From Sympetrum striolatum (taxonomy: Eukaryota > Arthropoda > Insecta > Odonata > Libellulidae), in the NCBI GenBank assembly GCA_947579665.1, contig CANPUZ010000057.1, positions 744,001-808,000 on the forward strand: 64,000 nucleotides of DNA, given 5' to 3'. Made by a program: the position numbers and the translations under genes. Positions 24,301 to 38,200 of this stretch are shown in pieces; position 1 is the first letter of the stretch; each line of letters opens with the position of its first letter. Below the pieces are notes generated by a model. It was given only the letters and a program-made list of their open reading frames with translations, did not search any database and was not told where the DNA came from.

Positions 24301-27300
24301 GCCATATTTTGCAAGAAATTGAGCAAAAATAGTAAAGTTTTGATTCATTCTAAAGATTCTGATATGATCTAACCAAATTCTATAGAAATATTCAATTTTC
24401 AGTAGCAGTTAACTCAAAAAAGTTCGAAACTCGAAAAAAAATCCGTGAAATTTCAGTTTTTTGGCCATATTTTGCTAAAAATTGAGAAAATTTAGTCAAG
24501 TTTGCATTCATTTTAACGTTTTTGTTAAGACCTAACTATATATTATAGAAATATTCAATTTTTAGTAGCAGTTAACTCAAAAATGTTCGCAAACTCGTAA
24601 AAAAATCCGTGAAATTTCAGTTTTTTGGCCATATTTTGTTAAAAATTGAGAAAACTTAGCCAATTTTTGTTTCATTTTAACGATCTTGATAAGACCTAAC
24701 TAAATATTATTAAAGTATTCAATTTTTCTAAGCCGTTAACTCAAAAAACGTCGAAAACTGGAAATATATTGGTAAAATGTCATGTTTTTGGCCATATTTT
24801 GCATAAAATTGAGCAAAATTAGTTTATTTTGGTCTCATTTTAAAGTTATAGATATGATCATACCAAATTCAATATAATATATTCAATTTATCGTAGCAGT
24901 TTACTCAAAAAACGTCGAAAACTCGAAAACAAAATCGGTGAAATTTAAGTTTTTTGGTTATATTTTGCAAGAAATTGAGCTAAATTAGTCAAATTTTGAC
25001 TCATGTTAAAGTTTTTGATATCATCTAACCAAATTCTATAGAAATATTCAATTTTTAGTAGCAGTTAACTCAAAAAATTTCGCAAACTCGAAAAAAAATC
25101 CGTGAAATTTCAGTTTTTTGGCCATATTTTGCTAAAAATTGAGAAAATTTAGTCAAGTTTGGATTCATTTTAATGTTATTGATAAGACCTAACTAAATAT
25201 TATAGACACATTCAATTTTTTTTAGACGTTAACTCAAAAAACGTCGAAAACTGGAAATATATCGGTGAAATTTCAGTTTTTGGCCATATTTTGCAAGAAA
25301 TTGAGCAAAAATAGTAAAGTTTTGATTCATTCTAAAGATTCTGATATGATCTAACCAAATTCTATAGAAATATTCAATTTTCAGTAGCAGTTAACTCAAA
25401 AAAGTTCGAAACTCGAAAAAAAATCCGTGAAATTTCAGTTTTTTGGCCATATTTTGCTAAAAATTGAGAAAATTTAGTCAAGTTTGCATTCATTTTAACG
25501 TTTTTGTTAAGACCTAACTATATATTATAGAAATATTCAATTTTTAGTAGCAGTTAACTCAAAAATTTTCGCAAACTGGAAATATATCGGTAAAATTTCA
25601 TGTTTTAGGCCATATTTTGCATAAAATTGAGCAAAATTAGTTTATTTTGGTCTCATTTTAGAGTTTTAGATATGATCTTACCAAATTCAATATAATATAT
25701 TCAATTAATCGTAGCAGTTTACTCAAAATATGTCGAAAACTCGAAACAAAAATCTGTGAAATTTCAGTTTTTTGGCCATATTTTGCAAGAAATTGAGCAA
25801 AATTAGTCAAGTTATGATTCATTCTAAAGTTTCTGATATGATCTAACCAAATTCTATAGAAATATTCAATTTTTCGCAGCAGTTATCTCAAAAATCGTTG
25901 AAAACTCGAAAAAAATATTGGTGAAATCTCAGGTTTTTGGCCATATTTTGCAAGAAATTGAGCAAAATTAGTCAAATTTGGACTCATTTTAAAGTTTTTG
26001 ATATCATCTAACCAAATTATATAGAAATATTCAATTTTTAGTAGCAGTTACCTCAAAAAATTTCGCAAACTCGAAAAAAAAATCGGTGAAATTTCAGTTT
26101 TTTGGCCATATTTTGCTATAAATTGAGAAAATTTAGTCAAGTTTTGATTCATCTTAACGTTTTTATAAGACCTATTTAAATATTATGGAAGTATTCAATT
26201 TTTTTAAGCTGTTAACTCAAAAAACGTCGAAAACTGGAAATATATCGGTAAAATTTCATGTTTTAGGCCATATTTTGCATAAAATTGAGCAAAATTAGTT
26301 TATTTTGGTCTCATTTTAGAGTTTTAGATATGATCTTACCAAATTCAATATAATATATTCAATTAATCGTAGCAGTTTACTCAAAAAACTTCGAAAAATC
26401 GAAAAAAAAATTCGGTGAAATTTCAGTTTTTTGGCCATATTTTGCAAGATATTGAGCAAAATTAGTCAAGTTTTGATTCATTCTAAAGTTTCTGATATCT
26501 TCTATCCAAATTCTATAGAAATATTCAATTTTTAGTAGCAGTTAACTCAAAAAATATCGCAAACTCGAAAAAATATCCGTGAAATTTCAGTTTTTTGGCC
26601 ATATTTTGTTAAAAATTGAGAAAATTTAGTCAAGTTTGGATTCATTATAACGTTTCTAATAAAACGTAACTAAATATAATAGAAATATTCGATTTTTCTA
26701 AGCTGTTAACTCAAAAAACGTCCAAAACTGGAAATATATCGGTAAAATTTCATGTTTTTGGCCATATTTTGCATAAAATTGAGCAAAATTAGTTTATTTT
26801 TGTCTCATTTTAAAGTTTTAGATATGATCCTTCCAAATTCAATATAATTTATTCAATTTATCGTAGCAATTTACTCAAAAAACGTCGAAAACTCGAAAAA
26901 AAAATCGGTGAAATTTCAGTTTTTTGGCCATATTTTGCAAGAAATTCAGCAAAATTAGTCAAATTTGGACTCATTTTAAAGTTTCTGATATGATATAACC
27001 AAATTCTATAGAAATACTCAAGTTTTAGTAGCAGTTACCTCAAAAAAGTTCGTAAACTCGAAAAAAAATCCTTGAAATTTCAGTTTTTTGGCCATATTTT
27101 GCTAAAAATTGTGAAAATTTAGTCAAGTTTTGATTCATTTTAACGTTTTTGATATGACCTAACTTAATATTATCGAAATATTAAATTTTTTTAAGCTGTT
27201 AACTCAAAAAACGTCGAAAACTGGAAATATATCGGTAAAATTTCATGTTTTAGGCCATATTTTGCATAAAATTGAGCAAAATTAGTTTATTTTGGTCTCA

Positions 27301-29240
27301 TTTTAGAGTTTTAGATATGATCTTACCAAATTCAATATAATATATTCAATTAATCGTAGCAGTTTACTCAAAAAACTTCGAAAAATCGAAAAAAAAATTC
27401 GGTGAAATTTCAGTTTTTTGGCCATATTTTGCAAGATATTGAGCAAAATTAGTCAAGTTTTGATTCATTCTAAAGTTTCTGTTATCTTCTATCCAAATTC
27501 TATAGAAATATTCAATTTTTAGCAGCAGTTAACTCAAAAAATATCGCAAACTCAAAAAAAAATCCGTGAAATTTCAGTTTTTTTGGCCATATTTTGCTAA
27601 AAATTGAGAAAATTTAGTCAAGTTTGGATTCATTTTCACGTTTTTGATAAGACCTAACTAAATATAATAGAAGTATTCAATTTTTTTAAAGTGTTAACTC
27701 AAAAAACGTCGAAAAGTGGAAATATATCGGTAAAATTTCATGTTTTAGGCCATATTTTTCATAAAATTGAGCAAAATTAGTTTATTTTGGTCTCATTTTA
27801 AAGTTTTAGATACGATCATACCAAATTCAATATAATATATTCAATTTATCGTAGCAGTTTACTCACAAAACGTCGAAAACTCGAAACAAAAATCGGTGAA
27901 ATTTCAGTTTTTTGGCCATATTCTGCTAAAAATTGAGCAAAATTAGTCAAGTTTTGATTCATTCTAAAGTTTCTGATATTATCTAACCAAATTCTAGAGA
28001 AATATTCAATTTTTCGCTGCAGTTATCTCAAAAATCTTTGAAAACTTGAAAAAAATATTGGTGAAAACTCAGGTTTTTGGCCATATTTTGCAAGAAATTG
28101 AGCTAAATTAGTCAAATTTGGACTCATTTTAAAGTTTTTGATATCATCTTACCAAATTCTATAGAAATTTCAATTTTTAGTAGTAGTTATTTCAAAAAAT
28201 TTCGCAAACTCGAAAAAAAATTCGTGAAATTTCAGTTTTTTGGCAATATTTTTTTAAAAATTGAGAAAATTTAGTCAAGTTTGGATTCATTTTAACCTTT
28301 TTGATAAGACCTAACTTAATATTATGGAAATATTCAATTTTTTTAAGCCGTTAACTCAAAAAACGTCGAAAACTGGAAATATATCGGTAAAATTTCATGT
28401 TTTAGGCCATATTTTGCATAAAATTGAGCAAAATTAGTTTATTTTGGTCGCATTTAAAGTTTTAGATATGATTATACCAAATTCAATATAATATATTCAA
28501 TTTATCGTAGCAGTTTACTCAAAAAACGTCGAAAACTGGATATATATAACGGTAAAATTTCATGTTTTTGGCCATATTTTACATAAAATTGAGCAAAATT
28601 AGTTTATATTGGTCTCATTTTAAAGTTTTAGATATGATCTTTCCAAATTCAATATAATATATTCAATTTATCGTAGCAATTTACTCAAAAAACGTCGAAA
28701 ACTCGAAAAAAAAATCGGTGAAATTTCAGTTTTTTGGCCATATTTTGCTGAAAATTGAGAAAATTTAGTCAAGTTTGGATTCATTTTAACGTTCATAATG
28801 AGACCTAACTAAATATTATAGAAATATTCAATTTTTTTAAGCTGTTAACTCAAAAAACGTCGAAAACTGGAAATATATCGGTAAAATTTCATGTTTTAGG
28901 CCATATTTTGCATAAAATTGAGCAAAATTAGTCAAATTTGGACTCATATTAAAGTTTTAGATATGATCTTTCCAAATTTAATAAAATATGTTCAATTTAT
29001 CGTAGCAGTTTACTCAAAATATGTCGAAAACTCGAAAAAAAAATAGGTGAAATTTCAGTTTTTTGGCCATATTTTGCAAGATAGTGAGCAAAATTAGTCA
29101 AAGTTGGACTCATTTTAAAGTTTCTGATATGATCTAACCAAATTCTATAGAAATATTCAATTTTTCGCAGCAGTTAACTCAGAAATCGTTTAAAACTCGA
29201 AAAAAATATTGGTGAAATCTCAGGTTTTTGGCCATATTTT
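18387..29240. repeat. Long super-repeat, copy 1 (10854 bp, about 66 monomers)
   Basis: The word GCATAAAATTGAGCTAAATT at 18387 recurs at 29241, and the sequence that follows matches in order at offsets of 10851-10854 to the end of copy 2. Most 60-base lines compared show no or one difference. Differences noted include GGCC against GACC at 30709, AATGTATTC against AATGCATTC near 31.79 kb, and one base in an A run near 21.44 kb. Contents, in order, include a 72-codon chance ORF, a T13 tract, an A/B chimera, a C-C junction at 22324, the GGCC-less D variant and the 982-bp pair. Confidence 0.88.
20377..20389. repeat. T13 tract inside a type A monomer (GAGTAAAA lineage)
   Basis: The older counterpart near 6.24 kb reads TTTGTTTATTTT here, so the tract replaces it with a pure T run about one base longer. 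The tract is copied in the other super-repeats at 31231 and 51634. Confidence 0.85.
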
Positions 29241-32200
29241 GCATAAAATTGAGCTAAATTAGTCAAATTTGGACCCATTTTAAAGATTTTGATATCATCT
29301 AACCAAATTCTATACATATATTCAATTTTTAGTAGCAGTTAACTCAGAAAATTTCGCAAACTCGAAAAAAAAAACGTGAAATATCAGTTTTTTGGCCATA
29401 TTTTGCTAATAATTGAGAAAATTTAGTCAAGTTTGGATTCATTTTAACGTTTTTGATAAGACCTAACTAAATATTATAGTAATATTCAATTTTTTAAAGC
29501 TGTTATTTAAAAAAACGTCGAAAACTGGAAATATATCGGTAAAATTTCATGTTTTGGGCCATATTTTGCATTAAATTGAGCAAAATTAGTTTATTTTGGT
29601 CTCATTTTAATGTTTTAGATATGATCATACCAAATTCAATATCATATATTCAATTTATCGTAGCAGTTTACTCAAAAAACGTAGAGAACTCGAAAAAAAA
29701 ATTCGGTGAAATTTCAGTTTTTTGGCCTTATTTTGCAAGAAATAGAGCAAAATTACTCAAGTTTTGATTCATTCTAAAGTTTCTGATATGATCTTACCAA
29801 ATTCTATAGAAATATTCAATTTTTCGCAGCAGTTAACTCAAAAATCGTTGAAAACTCGAAAAAAATATTGGTGAAATCTAAGGTTTTTGGCCATATTTTG
29901 CAAGAAATTAAATACATTAGTCAAATTTGGACTCATTTTAAAGTTTTTGATATCGTCTAACCAAATTCTATAGAAATATTCAATTTTTAGTAGCAGTTAA
30001 CTAAAAATATTTCGCAAACTCAAAAAAAAATCCATGAAATTTCATTTTTTTGGCCACATTTTGTTAAAAATTGAGAAAATTTAGTCAAGTTTGGATTCAT
30101 TTTAACGTTTTTGATAAGACCTAACTAAATATTATAGTAATATTCAATTTTTTAAAGCTGTTAACTCAAAAAACGTCGAATACTGGAAATATAACGGTAA
30201 AATTTCATGTTTTTGGCCATATTTTGCATTAAATTGAGCAAAATAAGTTTATTTTTGTCTCATTTTTAAGTTTCTGATATGATCCAACCAAATTCTATAG
30301 AAATATTCAATTTTTCGCAGCAGTTAACTCAAAAATCGTTGAAAACTCTAAAAAAATATTGGTAAAATTTCAGGTTTTTGGCCATATTTTGCATAAAATT
30401 GAGCAAAATTAGTTTATTTTGGTCTCATTTAAAGTTTTAGATATGATCTTACCAAATTCAATGTAATATATTCAATTTTTCGCAGCAGTTATCTGAAAAA
30501 TCGTTGAAAACTCGAAAAAAATATTGGTGAAATCTCAGGTTTTTGGCCATATTTTGCAAGAAATTGAGCAAAATTAGTCAAATTTGGACTCATTTTAAAG
30601 TTTTTGATATCATTTAACCAAATTCTATAGAAATATTCAATTTTTCGCAGCAGTTATCTCAAAAAATTTCGCAAACTCGAAAGAAAATCCGTGAAATTTC
30701 TGTTTTTTGACCATATTTTGCTAAAAATTGAGCAAAATTAGTTTATTTTGGTCTCATTTTAAAGTTTTAGATATGATCATACCAAATTCAATATAATATA
30801 TTCAATTTATCGTAGCAGTTTACTCACAAAACGTCGAAAACTCGAAACAAAAATCGGTGAAATCTCAGGTTTTTGGCCATATTTTGCAAGAAATTGAGCA
30901 AAATTAGTCAAATTTGGACTCATTTTAAAGTTTTTGATATCATCTAACCAAATTCTATAGAAATATTCAATTTTTAGTAGCAGTTAACTCAGAAAATATC
31001 GCAAACTCAAAAAAAAATCCGTGAAATTTCAGTTTTTTGGCCATATTTTGCTAAAAATATAGAAAATTTAGTCAAGTTTGGATTCATTTTAACGTTTTTG
31101 ATCAGACCTAACTAAATATTATAGAAGTATTCAATTTTTTTAAATTGTTAACTCAAAAAACGTCGAAAAGTGGAAATATATCGGTAAAATTTCATGTTTT
31201 AGGCCATATTTTGCATAAAATTGAGTAAAATTTTTTTTTTTTTGGTCTCATTTTAAAGTTTTAGATATGATCTTTCCAAATTCAATAAAATATATTCAAT
31301 TTATCGTAGCAGTTCACTCAAAAAACGTCGAAAACTCGAAAAAAAAGTCGGTGAAATTTCAGTTTTTTGGCCATATTTTGCAAGAAATTGAGCAAAATTA
31401 GTCAAGTTTTGATTCATTTTAAAGTTTTTGATATCATCTTACCAAATTCTATAGAAATATTCAATTTTTAGTAGTAGTTATTTCAAAAAATTTCGTAAAC
31501 TCGAAAAAAAATCCGTGAAATTTCAGTTTTTTGGCCATATTTTGCTAAAAATTGAGAAAATCTAGTCAAGTTTGGACTCATTTTAACGTTTTTGATAAGA
31601 CCTAACTAAATATTATCGAAATTCTCAATTTTTTTAAGCCGTTAACTCAAAAAACGTCGAAAACTGGAAATATATCGGTAAAATTTCATGTTTTTGGCCA
31701 TATTTTGCATAAATTGAGCAAAATTAGTTTATTTTGGACTCATATTAAAGTTTTAGATATGATCTTACCAAATTCAATATAATGCATTCAATTTATCGTA
31801 GCGGTTTACTCAAAAAACGTCGAAAACTCGAAAAAAAAAATCGTTGAAATTTAAGTTTTTTGGCCATATTTTGCAAGAAATTGAGAAAATTTAGTCAAGT
31901 TTTGATTCATTCTAAAGTTTCTGATATGATCTAACCAAATTCTATAGAAATATTCAATTTTTCGCAGCAGTTAACTCAAAAATCGTTGAAAACTCGAAAA
32001 AAATATTGGTAAAATTTAAGGTTTTTGGCCATATTTTGCAAGAAATTGAGCAAAATTAGTCAAATTTGGACTGATTTTAAAGTTTTTGATATCATCTAAC
32101 CAAATTCTATAGAAATTTTCAATTTTTCGTAGCAGTTAACTCAAAAAATTTCGCAAACTCGAAAAAAAATCCGTGAAATTTCAGTTTTTTGGCCATATTT

Positions 32201-35200
32201 TGCTTAAAATTGAGAAAATTTAGTCAAGTTTGGATTCATATTAACGTTTTTGATAGGACCTAACTAAAAATTATAGAAATATTCAATTTTTTTAAGCTGT
32301 TAACTCAAAAAACGTCGAAAACTGGAAATATATCAGTAAAATTTCATGTTTTAGGCCATATTTTGCATAAAATTGAGCAAAATTAGTTTATTTTGGTCTC
32401 ATTTTAAAGTTTTAGATATTATCTTTCCAAATTCAATATAATATATTCAATTTATCGTAGCAATTTACTCAAAAAACGTCGAAAACTCGAAAAAAAATCG
32501 GTGAAATTTCAGTTTTTTGGCCATATTTTGCAAGACATTCAGCAAAATTAGTCAAATTTGGACTCATTTTAAAGTTTCTGATATGATATAACCAAATTCA
32601 ATGGAAATACTCAATTTTTAGTAGCAAATACCTCAAAAAATTTCGTAAACTCGAAAAAAAATCCTTGAAATTTCAGTTTTTTGGCCATATTTTGCTAAAA
32701 ATTGAGAAAATTTAGTCAAGTTTGGATTCATTTTAACGTTCATAATGAGACCTAACTAAATATTATAGAAATATTCAATTTTTTTAAGCTGTTAACTCAA
32801 AAAACGTCGAAAACTGGAAATATATCCGTAAAATTTCATGTTTTTGGCCATATTTTGCATAAAATTGAGCAAAATTAGTTTATTTTGGTCTCATTTTAGA
32901 GTTCTAGATATGATCATACCAAATTCTATAGAAATATTCAATTTTTCGCAGCAGTTATCTCAAAAATCGTTGAAAACTCGAAAAAAATATTGGTGAAATC
33001 TCAGGTTTTTGGCCATATTTTGCAAGAAATTGAGCAAAATTAGTCAAATTTGGACTCATTTTAAAGTTTTTGATATCATCTAACCAAATTCTATAGAAAC
33101 ATTCAATTTTTAGTAGCAGTTAACTCAGAAAATATCGCAAACTCGAAAAAAAATCCGTGAAATTTCAGTTTTTTGGCCATATTTTGCAAGAAATTGAGCT
33201 AAATTAGTCAAATTTGGACTCATTTTAAAGTTTTTGATATCATCTAACCAAATTCTATAGAAATATTCAATTTTTAGTAGCAGTTAACTCAAGAAATTTC
33301 GCAAACTCGAAAAAATATCCGTGAAATTTCAGTTTTTTGGCCATATTTTGCTAAAAATTGAGAAAATTTAGTCAAGTTTGGATTCATTTTAACGTTCTTG
33401 ATATGACCTAACCAAATATTATAGAAATATTCAATTTTTTTAAGCTGTTAACTCAAAAAACGTCGAAAACTGGAAATATATCGGTAAAATTTCATGTTTT
33501 TGGCCATATTTTGCGTAAAATTGAGCATAATTAGTTTATTTTGGTCTCTTTTTAAAGTTATAGATATGATCATACCAAATCCAATATAATATATTCAATT
33601 TATCGTAGCAGTTTACTCAAAAAACGTCGAAATCTCGAAAAAAAAATCGGTATAAATTTCAGTTTTTTGGCCATATTTTGCAAGAAATTGAGCAAAATTA
33701 GTCAAATTTGGACTCATTTTAAAGTTTTTGATATCATCTAACCAAATTCTATAGAAATATTCAATTTTTAGTAGCAGTGAACTCAAAAAATTTCGCAAAC
33801 TCGAAGGAAAATCCGTGAAATTTCAGTTTTTTTTGCAATACTTTGCTAAAAATTGAGAAAATTTAGTCAAGTTTGGATTCAATTTAACGTTTTTGATAAG
33901 ACCTAATTAAATACGATAGACACATTCAATTTCTTTAGCCGTTAACTCAAAAAGCGTTGAAAACTCGAAAATAAAAATCGGTGAAATTTCAGTTTTTTGG
34001 CCATATTTTGAAGAAATTGAGCAAAATTAGTCATGTTTTGATTCAATCTAAAGTTTCTGATATGATCTAACCAAATTCTATAGAAATTTTCAATTTTTCG
34101 CAGCAGTTAACTCAAAAAACGTTGAAAACTCGAAAAAAATATTGGTAAAATTTCAGGTTTTTGGCCATATTTTGCAAGAAATTGAGCAAAATTAGTCAAA
34201 TGTGGACTCATTTTAAAGTTTTAGGTATGATCTTACCAAATTCAATATAATATATTCAATTCATTGTAGCAGTTTACTCAAAAAACGTCGTAAACTCTAA
34301 AAAAAAATTCGGTGAAATTTCAGTTTTTTGGCCATATTTTGCAAGAAATTGAGCAAAATTAGTCAAATTTGCACTCATTTTAAAGTTTTTGATATCATCT
34401 AACCAAATTCTATAGAAATATTCAATTTTTAGTAGCAGTTAACTCAAAAAATTTCGCAAACTCGAAAAAAAAGATCCGTGAATTTTAATTTTTTTCGCCA
34501 TATTTTGCTAAAAATTGAGAAACTTTAGTTCAGTTTGGATTCATTTTAACGTTCCTGATGATACCTAACTAAATATTATAGAAATATTCAATTTATTTAA
34601 GCCGTTAACTCAAAAAACGTCGAAAACTGGAAATATATTGGTAAAATGTCATGTTTTTGGCCATATTTTGCATAAAATTGAGCAAAATTAGTTTATTTTG
34701 GTCTCATTTTAAAGTTATAGATATGATCATACCAAATTCAATATAATATATTCAATTTATCGTAGCAGTTTACTCAAAAAACGTCGAAAACTCGAAAACA
34801 AAATCGATGAAATTTAAGTTTTTTGGTTATATTTTGCAAGAAATTGAGCTAAATTAGTCAAATTTTGACTCATGTTAAAGTTTTTGATATCATCTAACAA
34901 AATTCTATAGAAATATTCAATTTTTAGTAGCAGTTAACTCAAAAAATTTCGCAAACTCGAAAAAAAATCCGTGAAATCTCAGTTTTTTGGCCATATTTTG
35001 CTAAAAATTGAGAAAATTTAGTCAAGTTTGGATTCATTTTAATGTTATTGATAAGACCTAACTAAATATTATAGACACATTCAATTTTTTTTAGACGTTA
35101 ACTCAAAAAACGTCGAAAACTGGAAATATATCGGTGAAATTTCAGTTTTTGGCCATATTTTGCAAGAAATTGAGCAAAAATAGTAAAGTTTTGATTCATT

Positions 35201-38200
35201 CTAAAGATTCTGATATGATCTAACCAAATTCTATAGAAATATTCAATTTTCAGTAGCAGTTAACTCAAAAAAGTTCGAAACTCGAAAAAAAATCCGTGAA
35301 ATTTCAGTTTTTTGGCCATATTTTGCTAAAAATTGAGAAAATTTAGTCAAGTTTGCATTCATTTTAACGTTTTTGTTAAGACCTAACTATATATTATAGA
35401 AATATTCAATTTTTAGTAGCAGTTAACTCAAAAATGTTCGCAAACTCGTAAAAAAATCCGTGAAATTTCAGTTTTTTGGCCATATTTTGTTAAAAATTGA
35501 GAAAACTTAGCCAATTTTTGTTTCATTTTAACGATCTTGATAAGACCTAACTAAATATTATTAAAGTATTCAATTTTTCTAAGCCGTTAACTCAAAAAAC
35601 GTCGAAAACTGGAAATATATTGGTAAAATGTCATGTTTTTGGCCATATTTTGCATAAAATTGAGCAAAATTAGTTTATTTTGGTCTCATTTTAAAGTTAT
35701 AGATATGATCATACCAAATTCAATATAATATATTCAATTTATCGTAGCAGTTTACTCAAAAAACGTCGAAAACTCGAAAACAAAATCGGTGAAATTTAAG
35801 TTTTTTGGTTATATTTTGCAAGAAATTGAGCTAAATTAGTCAAATTTTGACTCATGTTAAAGTTTTTGATATCATCTAACCAAATTCTATAGAAATATTC
35901 AATTTTTAGTAGCAGTTAACTCAAAAAATTTCGCAAACTCGAAAAAAAATCCGTGAAATTTCAGTTTTTTGGCCATATTTTGCTAAAAATTGAGAAAATT
36001 TAGTCAAGTTTGGATTCATTTTAATGTTATTGATAAGACCTAACTAAATATTATAGACACATTCAATTTTTTTTAGACGTTAACTCAAAAAACGTCGAAA
36101 ACTGGAAATATATCGGTGAAATTTCAGTTTTTGGCCATATTTTGCAAGAAATTGAGCAAAAATAGTAAAGTTTTGATTCATTCTAAAGATTCTGATATGA
36201 TCTAACCAAATTCTATAGAAATATTCAATTTTCAGTAGCAGTTAACTCAAAAAAGTTCGAAACTCGAAAAAAAATCCGTGAAATTTCAGTTTTTTGGCCA
36301 TATTTTGCTAAAAATTGAGAAAATTTAGTCAAGTTTGCATTCATTTTAACGTTTTTGTTAAGACCTAACTATATATTATAGAAATATTCAATTTTTAGTA
36401 GCAGTTAACTCAAAAATTTTCGCAAACTGGAAATATATCGGTAAAATTTCATGTTTTAGGCCATATTTTGCATAAAATTGAGCAAAATTAGTTTATTTTG
36501 GTCTCATTTTAGAGTTTTAGATATGATCTTACCAAATTCAATATAATATATTCAATTAATCGTAGCAGTTTACTCAAAATATGTCGAAAACTCGAAACAA
36601 AAATCTGTGAAATTTCAGTTTTTTGGCCATATTTTGCAAGAAATTGAGCAAAATTAGTCAAGTTATGATTCATTCTAAAGTTTCTGATATGATCTAACCA
36701 AATTCTATAGAAATATTCAATTTTTCGCAGCAGTTATCTCAAAAATCGTTGAAAACTCGAAAAAAATATTGGTGAAATCTCAGGTTTTTGGCCATATTTT
36801 GCAAGAAATTGAGCAAAATTAGTCAAATTTGGACTCATTTTAAAGTTTTTGATATCATCTAACCAAATTCTATAGAAATATTCAATTTTTAGTAGCAGTT
36901 ACCTCAAAAAATTTCGCAAACTCGAAAAAAAAATCGGTGAAATTTCAGTTTTTTGGCCATATTTTGCTATAAATTGAGAAAATTTAGTCAAGTTTTGATT
37001 CATCTTAACGTTTTTATAAGACCTATTTAAATATTATGGAAGTATTCAATTTTTTTAAGCTGTTAACTCAAAAAACGTCGAAAACTGGAAATATATCGGT
37101 AAAATTTCATGTTTTAGGCCATATTTTGCATAAAATTGAGCAAAATTAGTTTATTTTGGTCTCATTTTAGAGTTTTAGATATGATCTTACCAAATTCAAT
37201 ATAATATATTCAATTAATCGTAGCAGTTTACTCAAAAAACTTCGAAAAATCGAAAAAAAAATTCGGTGAAATTTCAGTTTTTTGGCCATATTTTGCAAGA
37301 TATTGAGCAAAATTAGTCAAGTTTTGATTCATTCTAAAGTTTCTGATATCTTCTATCCAAATTCTATAGAAATATTCAATTTTTAGTAGCAGTTAACTCA
37401 AAAAATATCGCAAACTCGAAAAAATATCCGTGAAATTTCAGTTTTTTGGCCATATTTTGTTAAAAATTGAGAAAATTTAGTCAAGTTTGGATTCATTATA
37501 ACGTTTCTAATAAAACGTAACTAAATATAATAGAAATATTCGATTTTTCTAAGCTGTTAACTCAAAAAACGTCCAAAACTGGAAATATATCGGTAAAATT
37601 TCATGTTTTTGGCCATATTTTGCATAAAATTGAGCAAAATTAGTTTATTTTTGTCTCATTTTAAAGTTTTAGATATGATCCTTCCAAATTCAATATAATT
37701 TATTCAATTTATCGTAGCAATTTACTCAAAAAACGTCGAAAACTCGAAAAAAAAATCGGTGAAATTTCAGTTTTTTGGCCATATTTTGCAAGAAATTCAG
37801 CAAAATTAGTCAAATTTGGACTCATTTTAAAGTTTCTGATATGATATAACCAAATTCTATAGAAATACTCAAGTTTTAGTAGCAGTTACCTCAAAAAAGT
37901 TCGTAAACTCGAAAAAAAATCCTTGAAATTTCAGTTTTTTGGCCATATTTTGCTAAAAATTGTGAAAATTTAGTCAAGTTTTGATTCATTTTAACGTTTT
38001 TGATATGACCTAACTTAATATTATCGAAATATTAAATTTTTTTAAGCTGTTAACTCAAAAAACGTCGAAAACTGGAAATATATCGGTAAAATTTCATGTT
38101 TTAGGCCATATTTTGCATAAAATTGAGCAAAATTAGTTTATTTTGGTCTCATTTTAGAGTTTTAGATATGATCTTACCAAATTCAATATAATATATTCAA

